Shown one piece after another: positions 36,328 to 45,685 of a DNA stretch of 64,000 bases (position 1 is its first letter; every line of letters begins with the position of its first letter). The DNA comes from Saccharopolyspora galaxeae (lineage in GTDB: Bacteria; Actinomycetota; Actinomycetes; Mycobacteriales; Pseudonocardiaceae). The notes beneath the pieces are model-generated. The model worked only from the letters and a program-made list of their open reading frames with translations, had not been told where the DNA came from and made no database searches. The translations under genes and the position numbers were made by a program. The DNA is taken from the NCBI RefSeq assembly GCF_016526145.1, contig NZ_JADDUE010000007.1, forward strand, positions 124,001 through 188,000, written 5' to 3'.

Positions 36328-38256
36328 GTGACGCTGCTGGAATCCGTGCAAGGTCCGGCCGACCTGAAACGACTCGAGCACGGTGAGCTGGTGGAGCTGG
36401 CCGCCGAGATCCGGTCGTTCCTGGTCGAGAAGGTCTCCCGCACCGGCGGCCACCTCGGCCCCAACCTCGGCGCGGTGGAGCTGACGCTGTCGCTGCACCG
36501 GGTTTTCGACTCGCCGCGGGACGCGCTCGTGTTCGACACCGGGCACCAGTCCTACGTGCACAAGATGGTCACCGGCCGGCAGCAGGGCTTCGACCGGCTG
36601 CGCAAGAAGGACGGGCTGGCGCCCTACCCGTCGCGGGCGGAGAGCGAGCACGACCTGGTGGAGAACTCGCACGCCTCCACCTCGTTGTCCTACGCCGACG
36701 GGCTGGCGCGCTCGTTCCAGCTCACCGGCGGCGGCAGGCACGCCGTCGCGGTCGTCGGCGACGGCGCGCTGACCGGCGGGATGTGCTGGGAGGCGCTGAA
36801 CAACATCGCCGCCGACCAGGAACGCCCGCTGGTGATCGTGGTCAACGACAACGGCCGGTCCTACGCCCCGACGATCGGCGGGCTGGCCGAGCACCTGGCG
36901 GCGCTGCGGCTCAACCCCGGCTACGAGAAGGCGCTGGAAAGCGGCAGGCGCACGCTGCGCAACCTGCCGGTGGTGGGGCGCCCGCTCTACACCGGGCTGC
37001 ACGCGGCGAAGTCCGGGCTCAAGGACGCCTTCAGCCCGCAGGTGATGTTCTCCGACCTCGGCATCAAATACCTCGGTCCGGTCGACGGGCACGACATGCG
37101 CGCCATGGAGCAGGCGCTGCAGATGGCCCGCTCGTTCGGCGGCCCGGTGATCGTGCACGCGGTGACCCGCAAGGGCAACGGTTTCGCGCCCGCCGAGAAC
37201 CACGAGGCCGACCAGATGCACCAGGTCAAGGTGATCGATCCGGAGACCGGGGCGCCCACCAAGCCCGCGCCGACGAGCTGGACGAACGTCTACTCCGACG
37301 AGCTGGTGCGCATCGGCGCCGAACGCTCCGACGTGGTGGCGCTGACCGCGGCGATGCTCGGGCCGACCGGACTGGACAAGTTCGCCAAGGCGTACCCGGA
37401 GCGCTGCTTCGACGTGGGCATCGCCGAGCAGCACGCGATGACCTCGGCCGCGGGCATGGCGATGGGCGGGCTGCACCCGGTGTTCGCGGTGTACTCGACG
37501 TTCCTGAACCGGGCCTTCGACCAGCTGCTGCTGGACGTGGCGCTGCACCGGCAGCCGGTCACGGTGACCTTGGACCGCTCCGGGATCACCGGTGACGACG
37601 GTCCGAGCCACAACGGCATGTGGGACCTGTCGATCCTCGGCGTGATCCCCGGCATCCGGGTGGCCGCGCCGCGCGACGCGGTCACGTTGCGGGAGGAACT
37701 GCGGGAGGCCGTGGCCGTCGACGACGGGCCCACGGTGGTGCGGTTCTCGAAGGGCTCGGTCATCGAAGAGGTCCCCGCCGTGGAGCGGGTCGGCGGTGTG
37801 GACGTGCTGCACCGGCCTGATCGCGGTGAGCGCAGCGATGTGCTGCTGGCCGTGGTCGGCGCGTTCGGCGAGGCGGCGGTCGCCGCGGCCCGGCGGCTGT
37901 CCGCGCAGGGCATCGGCGTCACCGTCGTGGACCCGCGCTGGGTGCTGCCGGTGCCGGAGCAGGTCGTGACCATGGTCGGCGAGCACGAGCTGGTGGTCAC
38001 GCTGGAGGACTGCGGCAGGCACGGCGGCTTCGGCTGGTCGCTGGCGGCGGCGCTGCGGGACGCGGGGATCGACGTGCCGTTGCGGGACCTGGCGGTGCCG
38101 AACGAATTCCCGGAGCACGCCTCGCGCGAGGAGGTGCTCGCCGAACTCGGCCTGACCGAGCAGCAGGTGGCCCGGCAGATCACCGAGTGGGTCGCCGACC
38201 GGTTGCGTGCCGCGCAGCGCGAGTCCATCGGCGACACGCTCAGCCGCGAGGCCTGA
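36328..38256 (+). CDS. dxs: 1-deoxy-D-xylulose-5-phosphate synthase
   Basis: Thiamine-diphosphate enzyme that condenses pyruvate and glyceraldehyde-3-phosphate, the first step of the MEP isoprenoid pathway. The 642-residue length is normal. Signatures seen: [30 protein letters not shown], the ThDP motif [28 protein letters not shown], and in the second domain [17 protein letters not shown] (catalytic Glu region) and [13 protein letters not shown]. The GTG at 36328 follows GGTGGAG. The locus order (TRAM methyltransferase then dxs) is as in M. tuberculosis. Confidence 0.96.
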   Translation: MTLLESVQGPADLKRLEHGELVELAAEIRSFLVEKVSRTGGHLGPNLGAVELTLSLHRVFDSPRDALVFDTGHQSYVHKMVTGRQQGFDRLRKKDGLAPYPSRAESEHDLVENSHASTSLSYADGLARSFQLTGGGRHAVAVVGDGALTGGMCWEALNNIAADQERPLVIVVNDNGRSYAPTIGGLAEHLAALRLNPGYEKALESGRRTLRNLPVVGRPLYTGLHAAKSGLKDAFSPQVMFSDLGIKYLGPVDGHDMRAMEQALQMARSFGGPVIVHAVTRKGNGFAPAENHEADQMHQVKVIDPETGAPTKPAPTSWTNVYSDELVRIGAERSDVVALTAAMLGPTGLDKFAKAYPERCFDVGIAEQHAMTSAAGMAMGGLHPVFAVYSTFLNRAFDQLLLDVALHRQPVTVTLDRSGITGDDGPSHNGMWDLSILGVIPGIRVAAPRDAVTLREELREAVAVDDGPTVVRFSKGSVIEEVPAVERVGGVDVLHRPDRGERSDVLLAVVGAFGEAAVAAARRLSAQGIGVTVVDPRWVLPVPEQVVTMVGEHELVVTLEDCGRHGGFGWSLAAALRDAGIDVPLRDLAVPNEFPEHASREEVLAELGLTEQQVARQITEWVADRLRAAQRESIGDTLSREA

Positions 38257-38443
38257 CCGCTGATCTTCCCGGGCGGTGGTTCCCGGACGGCCGCGGCAGC
38301 ACCGCGACCCGCGGTCCCGCCCAGCACGCGACCCGTCTCCGCGTTGAGGTGGGGACACCACGTCGTTCGTTCGGATGGACGTTGGTTTCCCCGCCTCGGT
38401 GCGGCAGCATCGAGCCCAGCGGTCCCACGGTGCGGGAGGCGAG

Positions 38444-39235
38444 ATGGGCGGCGGGCGAACGGATTCCGATGACCGGTCCGGTGCCGACGTCCCGACGTCC
38501 GCGCAGGTGTGGAACTACTGGCAGGGCGGTTCGGAACACGGCTCGGCCGGCCGCGAAGCGGGCGAGCGGGGGCGGCTGGCGTTTCCCGGCGTGGTCGACG
38601 TGGCCCGCTCCAGCCGGGCGTTCATCACCCGCTCCGTGCGCTTCCTCGTCGGCGAGGCCGGTGTCGACCAGGTGCTGGACGTCGGCCCCGGCCTGCCGAC
38701 GGCGAACCCGACGCACGAGATCGTCGAACGGATCAGCCGACACGCCCGGGTCGGCTACGTCGACGTCGACCCGCAGGTCCGGCAGCGCTACCAGGAGCTG
38801 CTCGGCGAGCAGCCGCGGCACGCCGTCCTCGACGCCGACATGTGCGATCCGCGGTCGACCCTGCTTCGCGTCGCGGAGTCCTTCGATCTGAACCGCCCGG
38901 TCGGGCTCATGCTGATGGGCGTGCTCGGGCACGCGGGCGACGATGAACAGGTGCTGCGGGTGGTGCACGGCCTGGTCGGCGGCCTCGCCTCCGGCAGCTA
39001 CCTCGCCGTTCACGAGACGCTCGACACCGACCCCGAGGCAGCGCGAGCGGCCGCGGAGTACGCCGCGACCGGTGCGCCGCAGTACCTCCTGCGCAGTCCG
39101 GAGGTGGTGGCGGACTACTTCCGCGGCCTGGACCTCGTCGATCCCGGGCTGGTGCCCTGCCACCAGTGGCGACCCGACGGCGCGGAGCCCGCTGCGGAGC
39201 ACTTCTCCCGCTGCGCCGTGGGCCGCAAACCGTAG
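38444..39235 (+). CDS. SAM-dependent methyltransferase, Methyltransf_19 (DUF574) family
   Basis: A 263-residue protein of a family greatly expanded in Streptomyces and relatives. The N-terminal SAQVWNYWQGGSEH replaces the usual ARMYDYWLGGKDNF, and the SAM loop is VLDVGPGLPTANPTHEI. It retains ARVGYVDVDPQV and the GLMLMGVLGH segment. The substrate is unknown; the family occurs in natural-product and regulatory contexts. The ATG at 38444 is just 4 nt after GGGAGG; an earlier ATG at 38375 is in frame but unlike the family. It is an accessory gene between dxs and a two-component system. Confidence 0.82.
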   Translation: MGGGRTDSDDRSGADVPTSAQVWNYWQGGSEHGSAGREAGERGRLAFPGVVDVARSSRAFITRSVRFLVGEAGVDQVLDVGPGLPTANPTHEIVERISRHARVGYVDVDPQVRQRYQELLGEQPRHAVLDADMCDPRSTLLRVAESFDLNRPVGLMLMGVLGHAGDDEQVLRVVHGLVGGLASGSYLAVHETLDTDPEAARAAAEYAATGAPQYLLRSPEVVADYFRGLDLVDPGLVPCHQWRPDGAEPAAEHFSRCAVGRKP

Positions 39236-39383
39236 ATCCCGTCTGTTGCGCGGTCTGCGTCCACACCCGCGTGTCCTGGCCCGACCCGCGAACCTGCTCC
39301 GCGGCGATACGCGAATCCGGAGTATCCGCCGAGCGCCCGCCGGGCGCTGATCCGGACCGGCACGGCTGTGGCACGGTGAACAG

Positions 39384-40064
39384 GTGCGAATCCTTGTCGT
39401 GGAGGACGAGCAGCCGCTGGCGGACGCCGTCGCTCGCGGGCTGCGCCGAGAGGGCATGGCCGTGGACGTCGCCTACGACGGCGCCGACGGCCAGGAGAAG
39501 GCCGCGATCACCCGCTACGACGTGATCGTGCTGGACCGGGACCTGCCGGTGCTGTCCGGGGACCAGTTGTGCCGCGAGGTGGTGGCTTCCGGCGAGCTGA
39601 CCCGTGTGCTCATGCTGACGGCCAGCGCCGCGGTGCAGGACCGGGTGGACGGGCTGTCGCTCGGTGCCGACGACTACTTGGCCAAACCGTTCGCGTTCCC
39701 GGAGTTGACCGCGCGGGTGCGCGCGCTGGGCAGGCGCGCCACACCGGCCGTCCCGCCGCTGCTGACCGCACGGGAGCTGTCGCTGGACCCGGCGCGGCGG
39801 GTGGTCTCCCGCGACGGCGCCGAGGTCGACCTGACGCGCAAGGAGTTCGGGGTCCTGGAAGTGCTGCTCGCCGCGGGCGGCGCCGTGGTCAGTTCCGAGG
39901 AGCTGCTGGAACGGGTGTGGGACGAGAACGCCGACCCGTTCACCACCACGGTGCGGGTCACGGTGATGACGTTGCGCAAGAAGCTCGGCGAGCCCGGCGT
40001 GATCGAAACCGTCGTCGGCTCCGGCTACCAGGTGCCCACGGCGGCCCGCACCGAGTACGAGTGA
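39384..40064 (+). CDS. OmpR-family response regulator
   Basis: A 226-residue two-component regulator. The receiver domain (1-115) has the acidic pocket Glu7-Asp8, the phosphoacceptor Asp51 in VIVLDRDLPV, and Lys101 in YLAKPF. A winged-helix trans_reg_C domain (about 130-220) contains LTRKEFGVLEVLL and the VRVTVMTLRKKLG recognition helix. The GTG start gives RILVVEDEQ. The kinase gene overlaps its stop by GTGA, so the two are translated together. Target genes unknown. Confidence 0.92.
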   Translation: MRILVVEDEQPLADAVARGLRREGMAVDVAYDGADGQEKAAITRYDVIVLDRDLPVLSGDQLCREVVASGELTRVLMLTASAAVQDRVDGLSLGADDYLAKPFAFPELTARVRALGRRATPAVPPLLTARELSLDPARRVVSRDGAEVDLTRKEFGVLEVLLAAGGAVVSSEELLERVWDENADPFTTTVRVTVMTLRKKLGEPGVIETVVGSGYQVPTAARTEYE

Positions 40065-41209
40065 GCGCCGGCCAACGAGTGAGCGCCGGGCGCCGGCTGA
40101 TCCGCCGCGGTCCCGGCCTGCGGGTGCGGTTGACGCTGCTGGCGACCGGGCTGGTCGCCGCGGTGAGCGGATTGCTGCTGTGGCTGGGATGGATGCTGGC
40201 GGGCAACGTCGTCGCCGCGGTTCCGCGATTGCCACCGGGCAGCCGGGTGCGGGTGGCCGGGGCGGAGGTGCCCGCGGAGAACCTGGGCGCCGCGTTGCGC
40301 AGCGCCGCACGCGATCAGGTGCTGACCATCGGCGGGATCGCGTTCGTCGCGGTGGTCGCGGCGGCCGCGGTGCTGGCGTGGACCGTCACCGGACGCGTGC
40401 TGCGGCCGTTGCAAGAGGTCACCGGCTCGGCGCGGCGGCTGTCCGCGGAGTCGCTGGACGAGCGGATCGAGCTGACCGGTCCGCGCGACGAGGTGGCCGA
40501 GCTGGCGGACACCTTCGACGCGATGCTGGACCGGTTGCAGGCCGCGTTCGATTCGCAGCGGCGGTTCGTCGCCAACGCCAGCCACGAGCTGCGCACTCCG
40601 CTGTCGGTGCTGCGCACCGAGCTGGACGTGACGCTGTCCGACCCGGACGCCGACGCCGCGGAGCTGCGCCGGATGGCGACCGTGGTGCGCGAGGCCACCA
40701 CCCGCGCGGAACGCTTGGTCGAGGCGCTGCTGCTGCTCGCCCGCACGGAGGGGGCCGAGCTCGCCACCCGCGAGCCGGTGGACTTGGACGAGGTGGTCAC
40801 CCGCGCCTGGAACGGCGTGCGCGACGAGGCAGCGGCCCGCTCGCTGCAGCTGACCCGCACGGCCGGGCGGTCGCTGGTGCAGGGTGATCCGGCACTGCTG
40901 GAGCGGGTGGCGGGCAACCTGCTGGAGAACGCGGTGCGGCACAACGTCGACGGCGGCTGGGTCGAGGTCAGTACCGGGGAGGGAACGCTCCGGGTCGCTT
41001 CCTCCGGGCCGGTGATCGACGCGGATCAGGTCGACGCCCTGTTCGATCCGTTCCGCCGCGCCGGCATCCAGCGAACCGCCCGCACCGGGGCCGGGCTCGG
41101 CCTGTCCATCGTCCGAGCCGCCGTCACCGCCCACGAAGGTCACCTGCACGCCAGTCCTGTCAACACCGGCGGCCTCGCCATCACCGTCTCCTTTCCACCT
41201 CGCCAGTAG
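40061..41209 (+). CDS. Sensor histidine kinase
   Basis: A 382-residue membrane kinase. Two transmembrane helices (about 25-50 and 88-110) bracket a very short external loop of about 38 residues. A HAMP domain (108-162), HisKA dimerisation helix with NASHELRTPLSV (His175) and HATPase with N-box NLLENAVRHN and G-box GAGLGLSIV follow. The small loop suggests intramembrane or partner-based sensing. The sequence GAGTGAGCGCCGG occurs twice (near 40059 and 40077), so GTG 40079 is an alternative start; 40061 overlaps the regulator stop. Confidence 0.9.
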   Translation: MSAGQRVSAGRRLIRRGPGLRVRLTLLATGLVAAVSGLLLWLGWMLAGNVVAAVPRLPPGSRVRVAGAEVPAENLGAALRSAARDQVLTIGGIAFVAVVAAAAVLAWTVTGRVLRPLQEVTGSARRLSAESLDERIELTGPRDEVAELADTFDAMLDRLQAAFDSQRRFVANASHELRTPLSVLRTELDVTLSDPDADAAELRRMATVVREATTRAERLVEALLLLARTEGAELATREPVDLDEVVTRAWNGVRDEAAARSLQLTRTAGRSLVQGDPALLERVAGNLLENAVRHNVDGGWVEVSTGEGTLRVASSGPVIDADQVDALFDPFRRAGIQRTARTGAGLGLSIVRAAVTAHEGHLHASPVNTGGLAITVSFPPRQ

Positions 41210-41292
41210 GCGAAAAGGTGGTGCGGGCCGAACTACGCTGACGGACATGAGCGCTTCTGAGGCCTGAACGGCGCCGGTGTTGATCGGGAGAG

Positions 41293-41883
41293 CTACCGCC
41301 GCGGATACCGCAAATGCGCGAGGTCGAGCTCGACGGGTACCGGACCAGCCGTCATCGTCTGGGGACCGTCGCCGAGCTTGATGTGGTCCTCCAGCTCGTA
41401 GCGACGCCCGATCAATCGGTAGGTGACCAGCTCGGTCGGCCCGATCTCGTCCTGGGCGATGCTCCAGAAGAACGGGATCTTCTTGCGCTCGCAGCCGTCG
41501 AACTTGCCACGTTGCTCGATGGACGTGTTGCCGGGGGACCAGATCTCGCCAACGAGCAGCACATCCGAGGCGGCGAACTTCGTGCCGATCGGCGCTACGC
41601 CGAGCACCGCGAAGTCCGGGTTGATGGCGGTGCGGTAGGGCGTGCTGACTTCCACTCCGATGCCGCTCAGCGCGGTCAGGTCCGATCTCTCCGCGGCAGC
41701 GATCGCCGCATCGAACGCGTTGAGGATGCGCTTTTCCGCGAACTGGTGCTGTCCGGTGGGGGCGGGTGTCACGAGCCAGTAGCCCTCGATCAGCTCCAGG
41801 CGCGAACCGTCTTCGCGAGGGGGCAGCACACGCCAGTCCTCGACCGTGAAAGGTCCGAGTTCGTGCTGCACCAGCGCGACCAC
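41293..41883 (-). CDS. Uma2-family (DUF820) PD-(D/E)XK nuclease-like protein
   Basis: A 196-residue protein of the restriction-endonuclease fold. Motifs LELIEGYWLVTPAPTGQHQ, the Asp in INPDFAVLG, and LLVGEIWSPGNT (the family's E-S-P) form the expected catalytic set. The family is multicopy in cyanobacteria and actinomycetes, usually of unknown role. The GTG at 41883 follows GAGGTGATGACCA. Base composition is somewhat less GC-rich than the neighbours, fitting an accessory gene. The 204 bp upstream hold no gene. Confidence 0.82.
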   Translation of the reverse strand: MVALVQHELGPFTVEDWRVLPPREDGSRLELIEGYWLVTPAPTGQHQFAEKRILNAFDAAIAAAERSDLTALSGIGVEVSTPYRTAINPDFAVLGVAPIGTKFAASDVLLVGEIWSPGNTSIEQRGKFDGCERKKIPFFWSIAQDEIGPTELVTYRLIGRRYELEDHIKLGDGPQTMTAGPVPVELDLAHLRYPRR

Positions 41884-42042
41884 TGGTCATCACCTCGTCT
41901 CGTCCGGGACGCGGCCATCGTGACAGTCCAAGCTTAGGCACGAACGAGTCCGATGCCTACATCACGGACGGTGAAATGGCTCGTCGTGGGCCGATGAAGA
42001 AGTCACGAGATCGTGTTCGGAGATCCACTTCCGGACGACGAA

Positions 42043-42071
42043 GGGCCGGGGCGAACGGATCGCCCCGGCCC
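42043..42071 (-). terminator. Hairpin terminator of the fadA-fadB operon
   Basis: Perfect 12-bp stem GGGCCGGGGCGA / TCGCCCCGGCCC (42043-42054 and 42060-42071), loop ACGGA, 17 nt after the stop of the fadB-like gene. Confidence 0.85.
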
Positions 42072-42087
42072 CGCGTGGTCCCGCTGA

Positions 42088-44196
42088 TCAGGCGGTCGGC
42101 ACCGAGGCCACGCCCCGCGGCAGGAACCGCTTGCCGTTGACCTGCTCGGCGTGCCCAGCGCGGTCCAGGTACGGCGTGATGCCGCCCAGCCAGAACGGCC
42201 AGCCCGCGCCGAGGATCATGCACAGGTCGAGGTCGTGCGGCTCGGCGACGACCTCCTCGTCGAGCATCAGCTGCGCTTCCTCGGCCAGCGCCCGCAGCGC
42301 CCGCTCCCGCACCTGCTCCTCGGTGGACGGGTTCGAGCCCTGCACCCACAGCTCGGCGACCTCGGGGTCGAGAACCTGGTTGCCCGCTTCGTCGGACTGC
42401 CACACGGCGGTCTTGCCCGCCTTGACGAACCGGTCCAGGTTGTCGCTGAGCCCGAAGCGGTCCGGGTAGGCGGCGTGCATCGTCTCGTTGACGTGCTGCG
42501 CCACCGCCGGGCCGACCAGTTGCAGCAGCACCAGCGGGCTCATCGGCAGCCCCAGCGGGGTCAGCGCGCGATCGGCCACGTCGAACGGGGTGCCTTCGTC
42601 GACCGTCGCGATGATCTCGCCCATGAACCGCGTCAGCAGCCGGTTCACCACGAACGCCGGGGCGTCGGAGACCAGCACGCTGGACTTCTTCAGCTGCTTG
42701 CTCACCGAGAACGCGGTGGCCAGCGCGCCGTCATCGGTCTTGGCGCCGCGCACGACCTCCAGCAGCGGCAGCACCGCGACCGGGTTGAAGAAGTGGAAGC
42801 CCACGACCCGCTCGGGGTTGTTCAGCTGCGCGGCCATCTCGCTGATCGACAGCGAGGAGGTGTTGGTGGCCAGGATCGCCTCGGGGGAGACGTGCTGCTC
42901 CAGCTCGCCGAACACCTTCTGCTTGACCGACATCTCCTCGAAGACCGCTTCGATGACGAAGTCGGCGTCGGCGAACGCCGCCTTGTCCAGCGAGCCGGTG
43001 ACCAGCGCCTTGAGCCGGTTGGTCGCGTCCGGCGACAACCGCCCCTTGCCCGCCAGCTTGTCGATCTCGCCGTGGATGTAGGCCACGCCCTTGTCGATGC
43101 GCCCCTGGTCCACGTCGGTGATCACCACCGGCACCTGCAGCCGCCGCACGAACAGCAGCGCGAGCTGCCCGGCCATCAGCCCGGCGCCGACCACGCCGAC
43201 CTTGTTGACCTCGCGGGCCAGCGACTTGTCCGGGGCCCCGGCCGGTTTCTTGGCGCGCTTCTGGGTCAGGTCGAACGAGTACAGCCCGGCGCGCAGCTCG
43301 TCCGACATCAGCGCGTCGGCAAGCGCCTCGGTCTCGGCGGCGTAGCCGGCGTCGAGGTCGTTGCCGCGGGCCAGCTCGATCAGCTCGACGGCCCTGGTCA
43401 CCGCGGGCGAGGCGCCCTGGGTGCGGGCCTGCACGATCCCCTTGGCGCGCTCGACGGCGTCATCCCACGCCTGGCCGCGGTCGACCTCCGGACGCTGGAC
43501 GGTCTGCTCGCCGTTCGCGACGCGCACCGCCCAGCGCACCGACTCCTCCAGGAAGTCGGCGCTGCCCAGCAGCTCGTCGAAGATGCCCAGGCCGGTGGCC
43601 TTCTTCGCGTCGAGCATCTTGTTCTGGTTCAGCGAGTTCTCGATGATCACGCTGACCGCGGAGTCGGCGCCGATCAGGTTCGGCAGCAGCTGCGTGCCGC
43701 CCCAGCCGGGGAACAACCCGAGGAAGCACTCCGGGAACGCGACCGCCGAGACGCCCTCGGACACGGTCCGGTAGTGGCAGGACAGCGCGAGTTCCAGCCC
43801 GCCGCCCAGCGTCGCCCCGTTGACGAACGCGAAGGTCGGGATCGTCGACTCGGTCAGCCGCCGGAACACGTCGTGCCCGGTCTTGGCCACTTGGTGCGCG
43901 TGCTCGCGCTGGGAGATCTGCCCGATCCCGGACAGGTCCGCGCCCACGGCGAACACGAACGGCTTGCCGGTGACCGCGATCGCGGCGGGCTCGGCGGCGA
44001 ACGCCTCGTCCAGCGCGGTGTTCAGCGAAGTCAGCCCGCCAGGGCCGAACGTGGACGGCTTGGTGTGGTCGTGGCCGTTGTCGATGGTGATCAGCGCTAG
44101 TTTGCCGCGCAGTCCCGGCACGTCCAGCAGCCGGGTGCGGGCCTCGGTGACGACCTCGTCCGGGAACAGCGCTGCGAAGTCGGTCTGCGTGCTCAC
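42088..44196 (-). CDS. fadB: Multifunctional fatty-acid oxidation protein: enoyl-CoA hydratase and 3-hydroxyacyl-CoA dehydrogenase
   Basis: A 702-residue alpha subunit of a trifunctional beta-oxidation complex. The crotonase domain (about 20-285) contains FAVGADLSGIGQ, FVNGATLGGGLELALSCH (oxyanion hole) and FPECFLGLFPGWGGTQLLP (catalytic Glu). The NAD-binding 3-hydroxyacyl-CoA dehydrogenase domain starts at KVGVVGAGLMAGQLA, has TNTSSLSI and the catalytic HFFNP. The C-terminal dimerisation domain follows. The GTG at 44196 overlaps the thiolase stop by GTGA. It parallels M. tuberculosis FadB, which pairs with FadA. Confidence 0.93.
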   Translation of the reverse strand: MSTQTDFAALFPDEVVTEARTRLLDVPGLRGKLALITIDNGHDHTKPSTFGPGGLTSLNTALDEAFAAEPAAIAVTGKPFVFAVGADLSGIGQISQREHAHQVAKTGHDVFRRLTESTIPTFAFVNGATLGGGLELALSCHYRTVSEGVSAVAFPECFLGLFPGWGGTQLLPNLIGADSAVSVIIENSLNQNKMLDAKKATGLGIFDELLGSADFLEESVRWAVRVANGEQTVQRPEVDRGQAWDDAVERAKGIVQARTQGASPAVTRAVELIELARGNDLDAGYAAETEALADALMSDELRAGLYSFDLTQKRAKKPAGAPDKSLAREVNKVGVVGAGLMAGQLALLFVRRLQVPVVITDVDQGRIDKGVAYIHGEIDKLAGKGRLSPDATNRLKALVTGSLDKAAFADADFVIEAVFEEMSVKQKVFGELEQHVSPEAILATNTSSLSISEMAAQLNNPERVVGFHFFNPVAVLPLLEVVRGAKTDDGALATAFSVSKQLKKSSVLVSDAPAFVVNRLLTRFMGEIIATVDEGTPFDVADRALTPLGLPMSPLVLLQLVGPAVAQHVNETMHAAYPDRFGLSDNLDRFVKAGKTAVWQSDEAGNQVLDPEVAELWVQGSNPSTEEQVRERALRALAEEAQLMLDEEVVAEPHDLDLCMILGAGWPFWLGGITPYLDRAGHAEQVNGKRFLPRGVASVPTA

Positions 44197-45443
44197 TCCG
44201 CGCCCCCTGCGGTGTCGAAGTTCGGGTTCTCCCAGATGACCGTGCCGCCCATGCCGAAACCGATGCACATGGTGGTCAGGCCGTAGCGCACCTCGGGGTG
44301 CTCGGCGAAGTGCCGGGACAGCTGCGTCATCAGCCGCACCCCGGAGGAGGCCAGCGGATGGCCGCAGGCGATCGCCCCGCCCCACGGGTTCACCCGCGCG
44401 TCGTCGTCGGCGATGCCGAAGTGCTCCAGGAACGCCAGCACCTGCACCGCGAACGCCTCGTTGATCTCGAACAGGCCGATGTCGTCGATGCTCAGGCCCG
44501 CGCGCTGCAGCGCCTTCTCGGTGGCCGGGACCGGCCCGACACCCATCACCTCGGGTTCCACCCCGGCGAAGGAGTAGCCGACCAGCTTCATCCCGATCGG
44601 CAGGCCCAGCGAGCGGGCGGTGTCGCCGTCGGCGACCAGGCAGCCGGTGGCGCCGTCGTTGAGCCCGGCGGCGTTGCCCGGGGTGACCCGGCCGTGCGGG
44701 CGGAACGGCGTCTTCAGCCCGGACAGCGAATCCGCGGTGGTGCCCGGCCGCGGCGGCTCGTCCGCGGCGGCCAGGCCCCAGCCCTGCTCGGCGGAGCGGG
44801 TGGAGACCGGCACCAGGTCGGCGGAGATCTTGCCCGCCAGCGCGGCCTGCTCGTAGCGCTGCTGGCTCAGCGCCGCGTAAGCGTCGGTGCGCTCCTTGGT
44901 CAGGCTGGGGTAGCGGTCGTGCACGTTCTCCGCGGTGGAGCCCATGACCAGCGCGGACGGGTCCACGATGTTGTCCGCGACGTAGCGCGGGTTCGGGTCC
45001 ACGCCCTCGCCCATCGGGTGGTTGCCCATGTGCTCGACGCCGCCCGCGATGGCCACGTCGTAGGCGCCGAACCCGATGCCGCCCGCGACGCTGGTCACCG
45101 CGGTCATCGCCCCGGCGCACATCCGGTCGATGGCGAAGCCGGGCACCGACTGCGGCAACCCGGCCAGCAGCGAGGCGCTGCGGCCGATGGTCAGCCCCTG
45201 GTCGCCGATCTGGGTGGTCGCGGCGATCGCGACCTCGTCGATGCGTTCCGGCGGCAGCTCGGGATGCCGCCGCAGCAGCTCGCGGATGACCTTGACAACC
45301 ATGTCGTCGGCGCGGGTTTCGGCGTAGTAGCCCTTCTTGCCTGCCTTGCCGAACGGCGTGCGGACGCCGTCGACGAAGACCACGTCCCGTACGGCACGTG
45401 CTGCGCTGCGCGAGTCGGCTGGCGCCGACGCGGGTGCGGCCAC
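44193..45443 (-). CDS. fadA: Thiolase (acetyl-CoA C-acyltransferase), beta subunit
   Basis: A 416-residue thiolase performing the last beta-oxidation step. The nucleophilic Cys109 is in IDRMCAGAMTAV. The His and second Cys occur in the C-terminal blocks CGHPLASSGVR and TMCIGFGMGGTVI, and NEAFAVQVLAF is conserved. The GTG at 45443 is chosen because GAGGAG lies 7 nt upstream; the upstream GTG 45464 has no ribosome site. It is transcribed with fadB, translationally coupled. A TTACC-N4-GGTAA inverted repeat upstream may be an operator. Confidence 0.93.
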   Translation of the reverse strand: MAAPASAPADSRSAARAVRDVVFVDGVRTPFGKAGKKGYYAETRADDMVVKVIRELLRRHPELPPERIDEVAIAATTQIGDQGLTIGRSASLLAGLPQSVPGFAIDRMCAGAMTAVTSVAGGIGFGAYDVAIAGGVEHMGNHPMGEGVDPNPRYVADNIVDPSALVMGSTAENVHDRYPSLTKERTDAYAALSQQRYEQAALAGKISADLVPVSTRSAEQGWGLAAADEPPRPGTTADSLSGLKTPFRPHGRVTPGNAAGLNDGATGCLVADGDTARSLGLPIGMKLVGYSFAGVEPEVMGVGPVPATEKALQRAGLSIDDIGLFEINEAFAVQVLAFLEHFGIADDDARVNPWGGAIACGHPLASSGVRLMTQLSRHFAEHPEVRYGLTTMCIGFGMGGTVIWENPNFDTAGGAE

Positions 45444-45566
45444 GGCGTGCTCCTCACTGTTCACTGTGGACTGTCTGGCTCGTTGCCCGGCTTCGCTCGT
45501 GGTCGCGGGCGGCGATCGCCGGAACCCGCGGGCCGCTACTGGCCGGTAACTGCACCCTAGCGCCCA

Positions 45567-45580
45567 TTACCCGCCGGTAA
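45567..45580. promoter_or_regulatory. Candidate operator upstream of fadA
   Basis: TTACCCGCCGGTAA has 5-bp arms TTACC/GGTAA around 4 nt. A further GGTAA half site is at 45545-45549. It lies about 125 nt upstream of the fadA start in a 242-bp region without a gene. TetR- and GntR-type fatty-acid regulators bind such short palindromes. No regulator gene is adjacent. Confidence 0.35.
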
Positions 45581-45685
45581 CCACCGGGCTCGTGCACCGC
45601 TTCCAGCCGGTACCTGTCTGGTCGATCACAGCAGGCTGCGCGGTGTCAGCTGGGACGGAAGCGGCCGTGATCCCTGGACGGCGAA

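Noticed and set aside
41293-41883. Uma2 gene as sign of a mobile element or defence island
   Set aside because: No integrase, transposase, repeats or other defence genes accompany it; Uma2 genes commonly occur singly.
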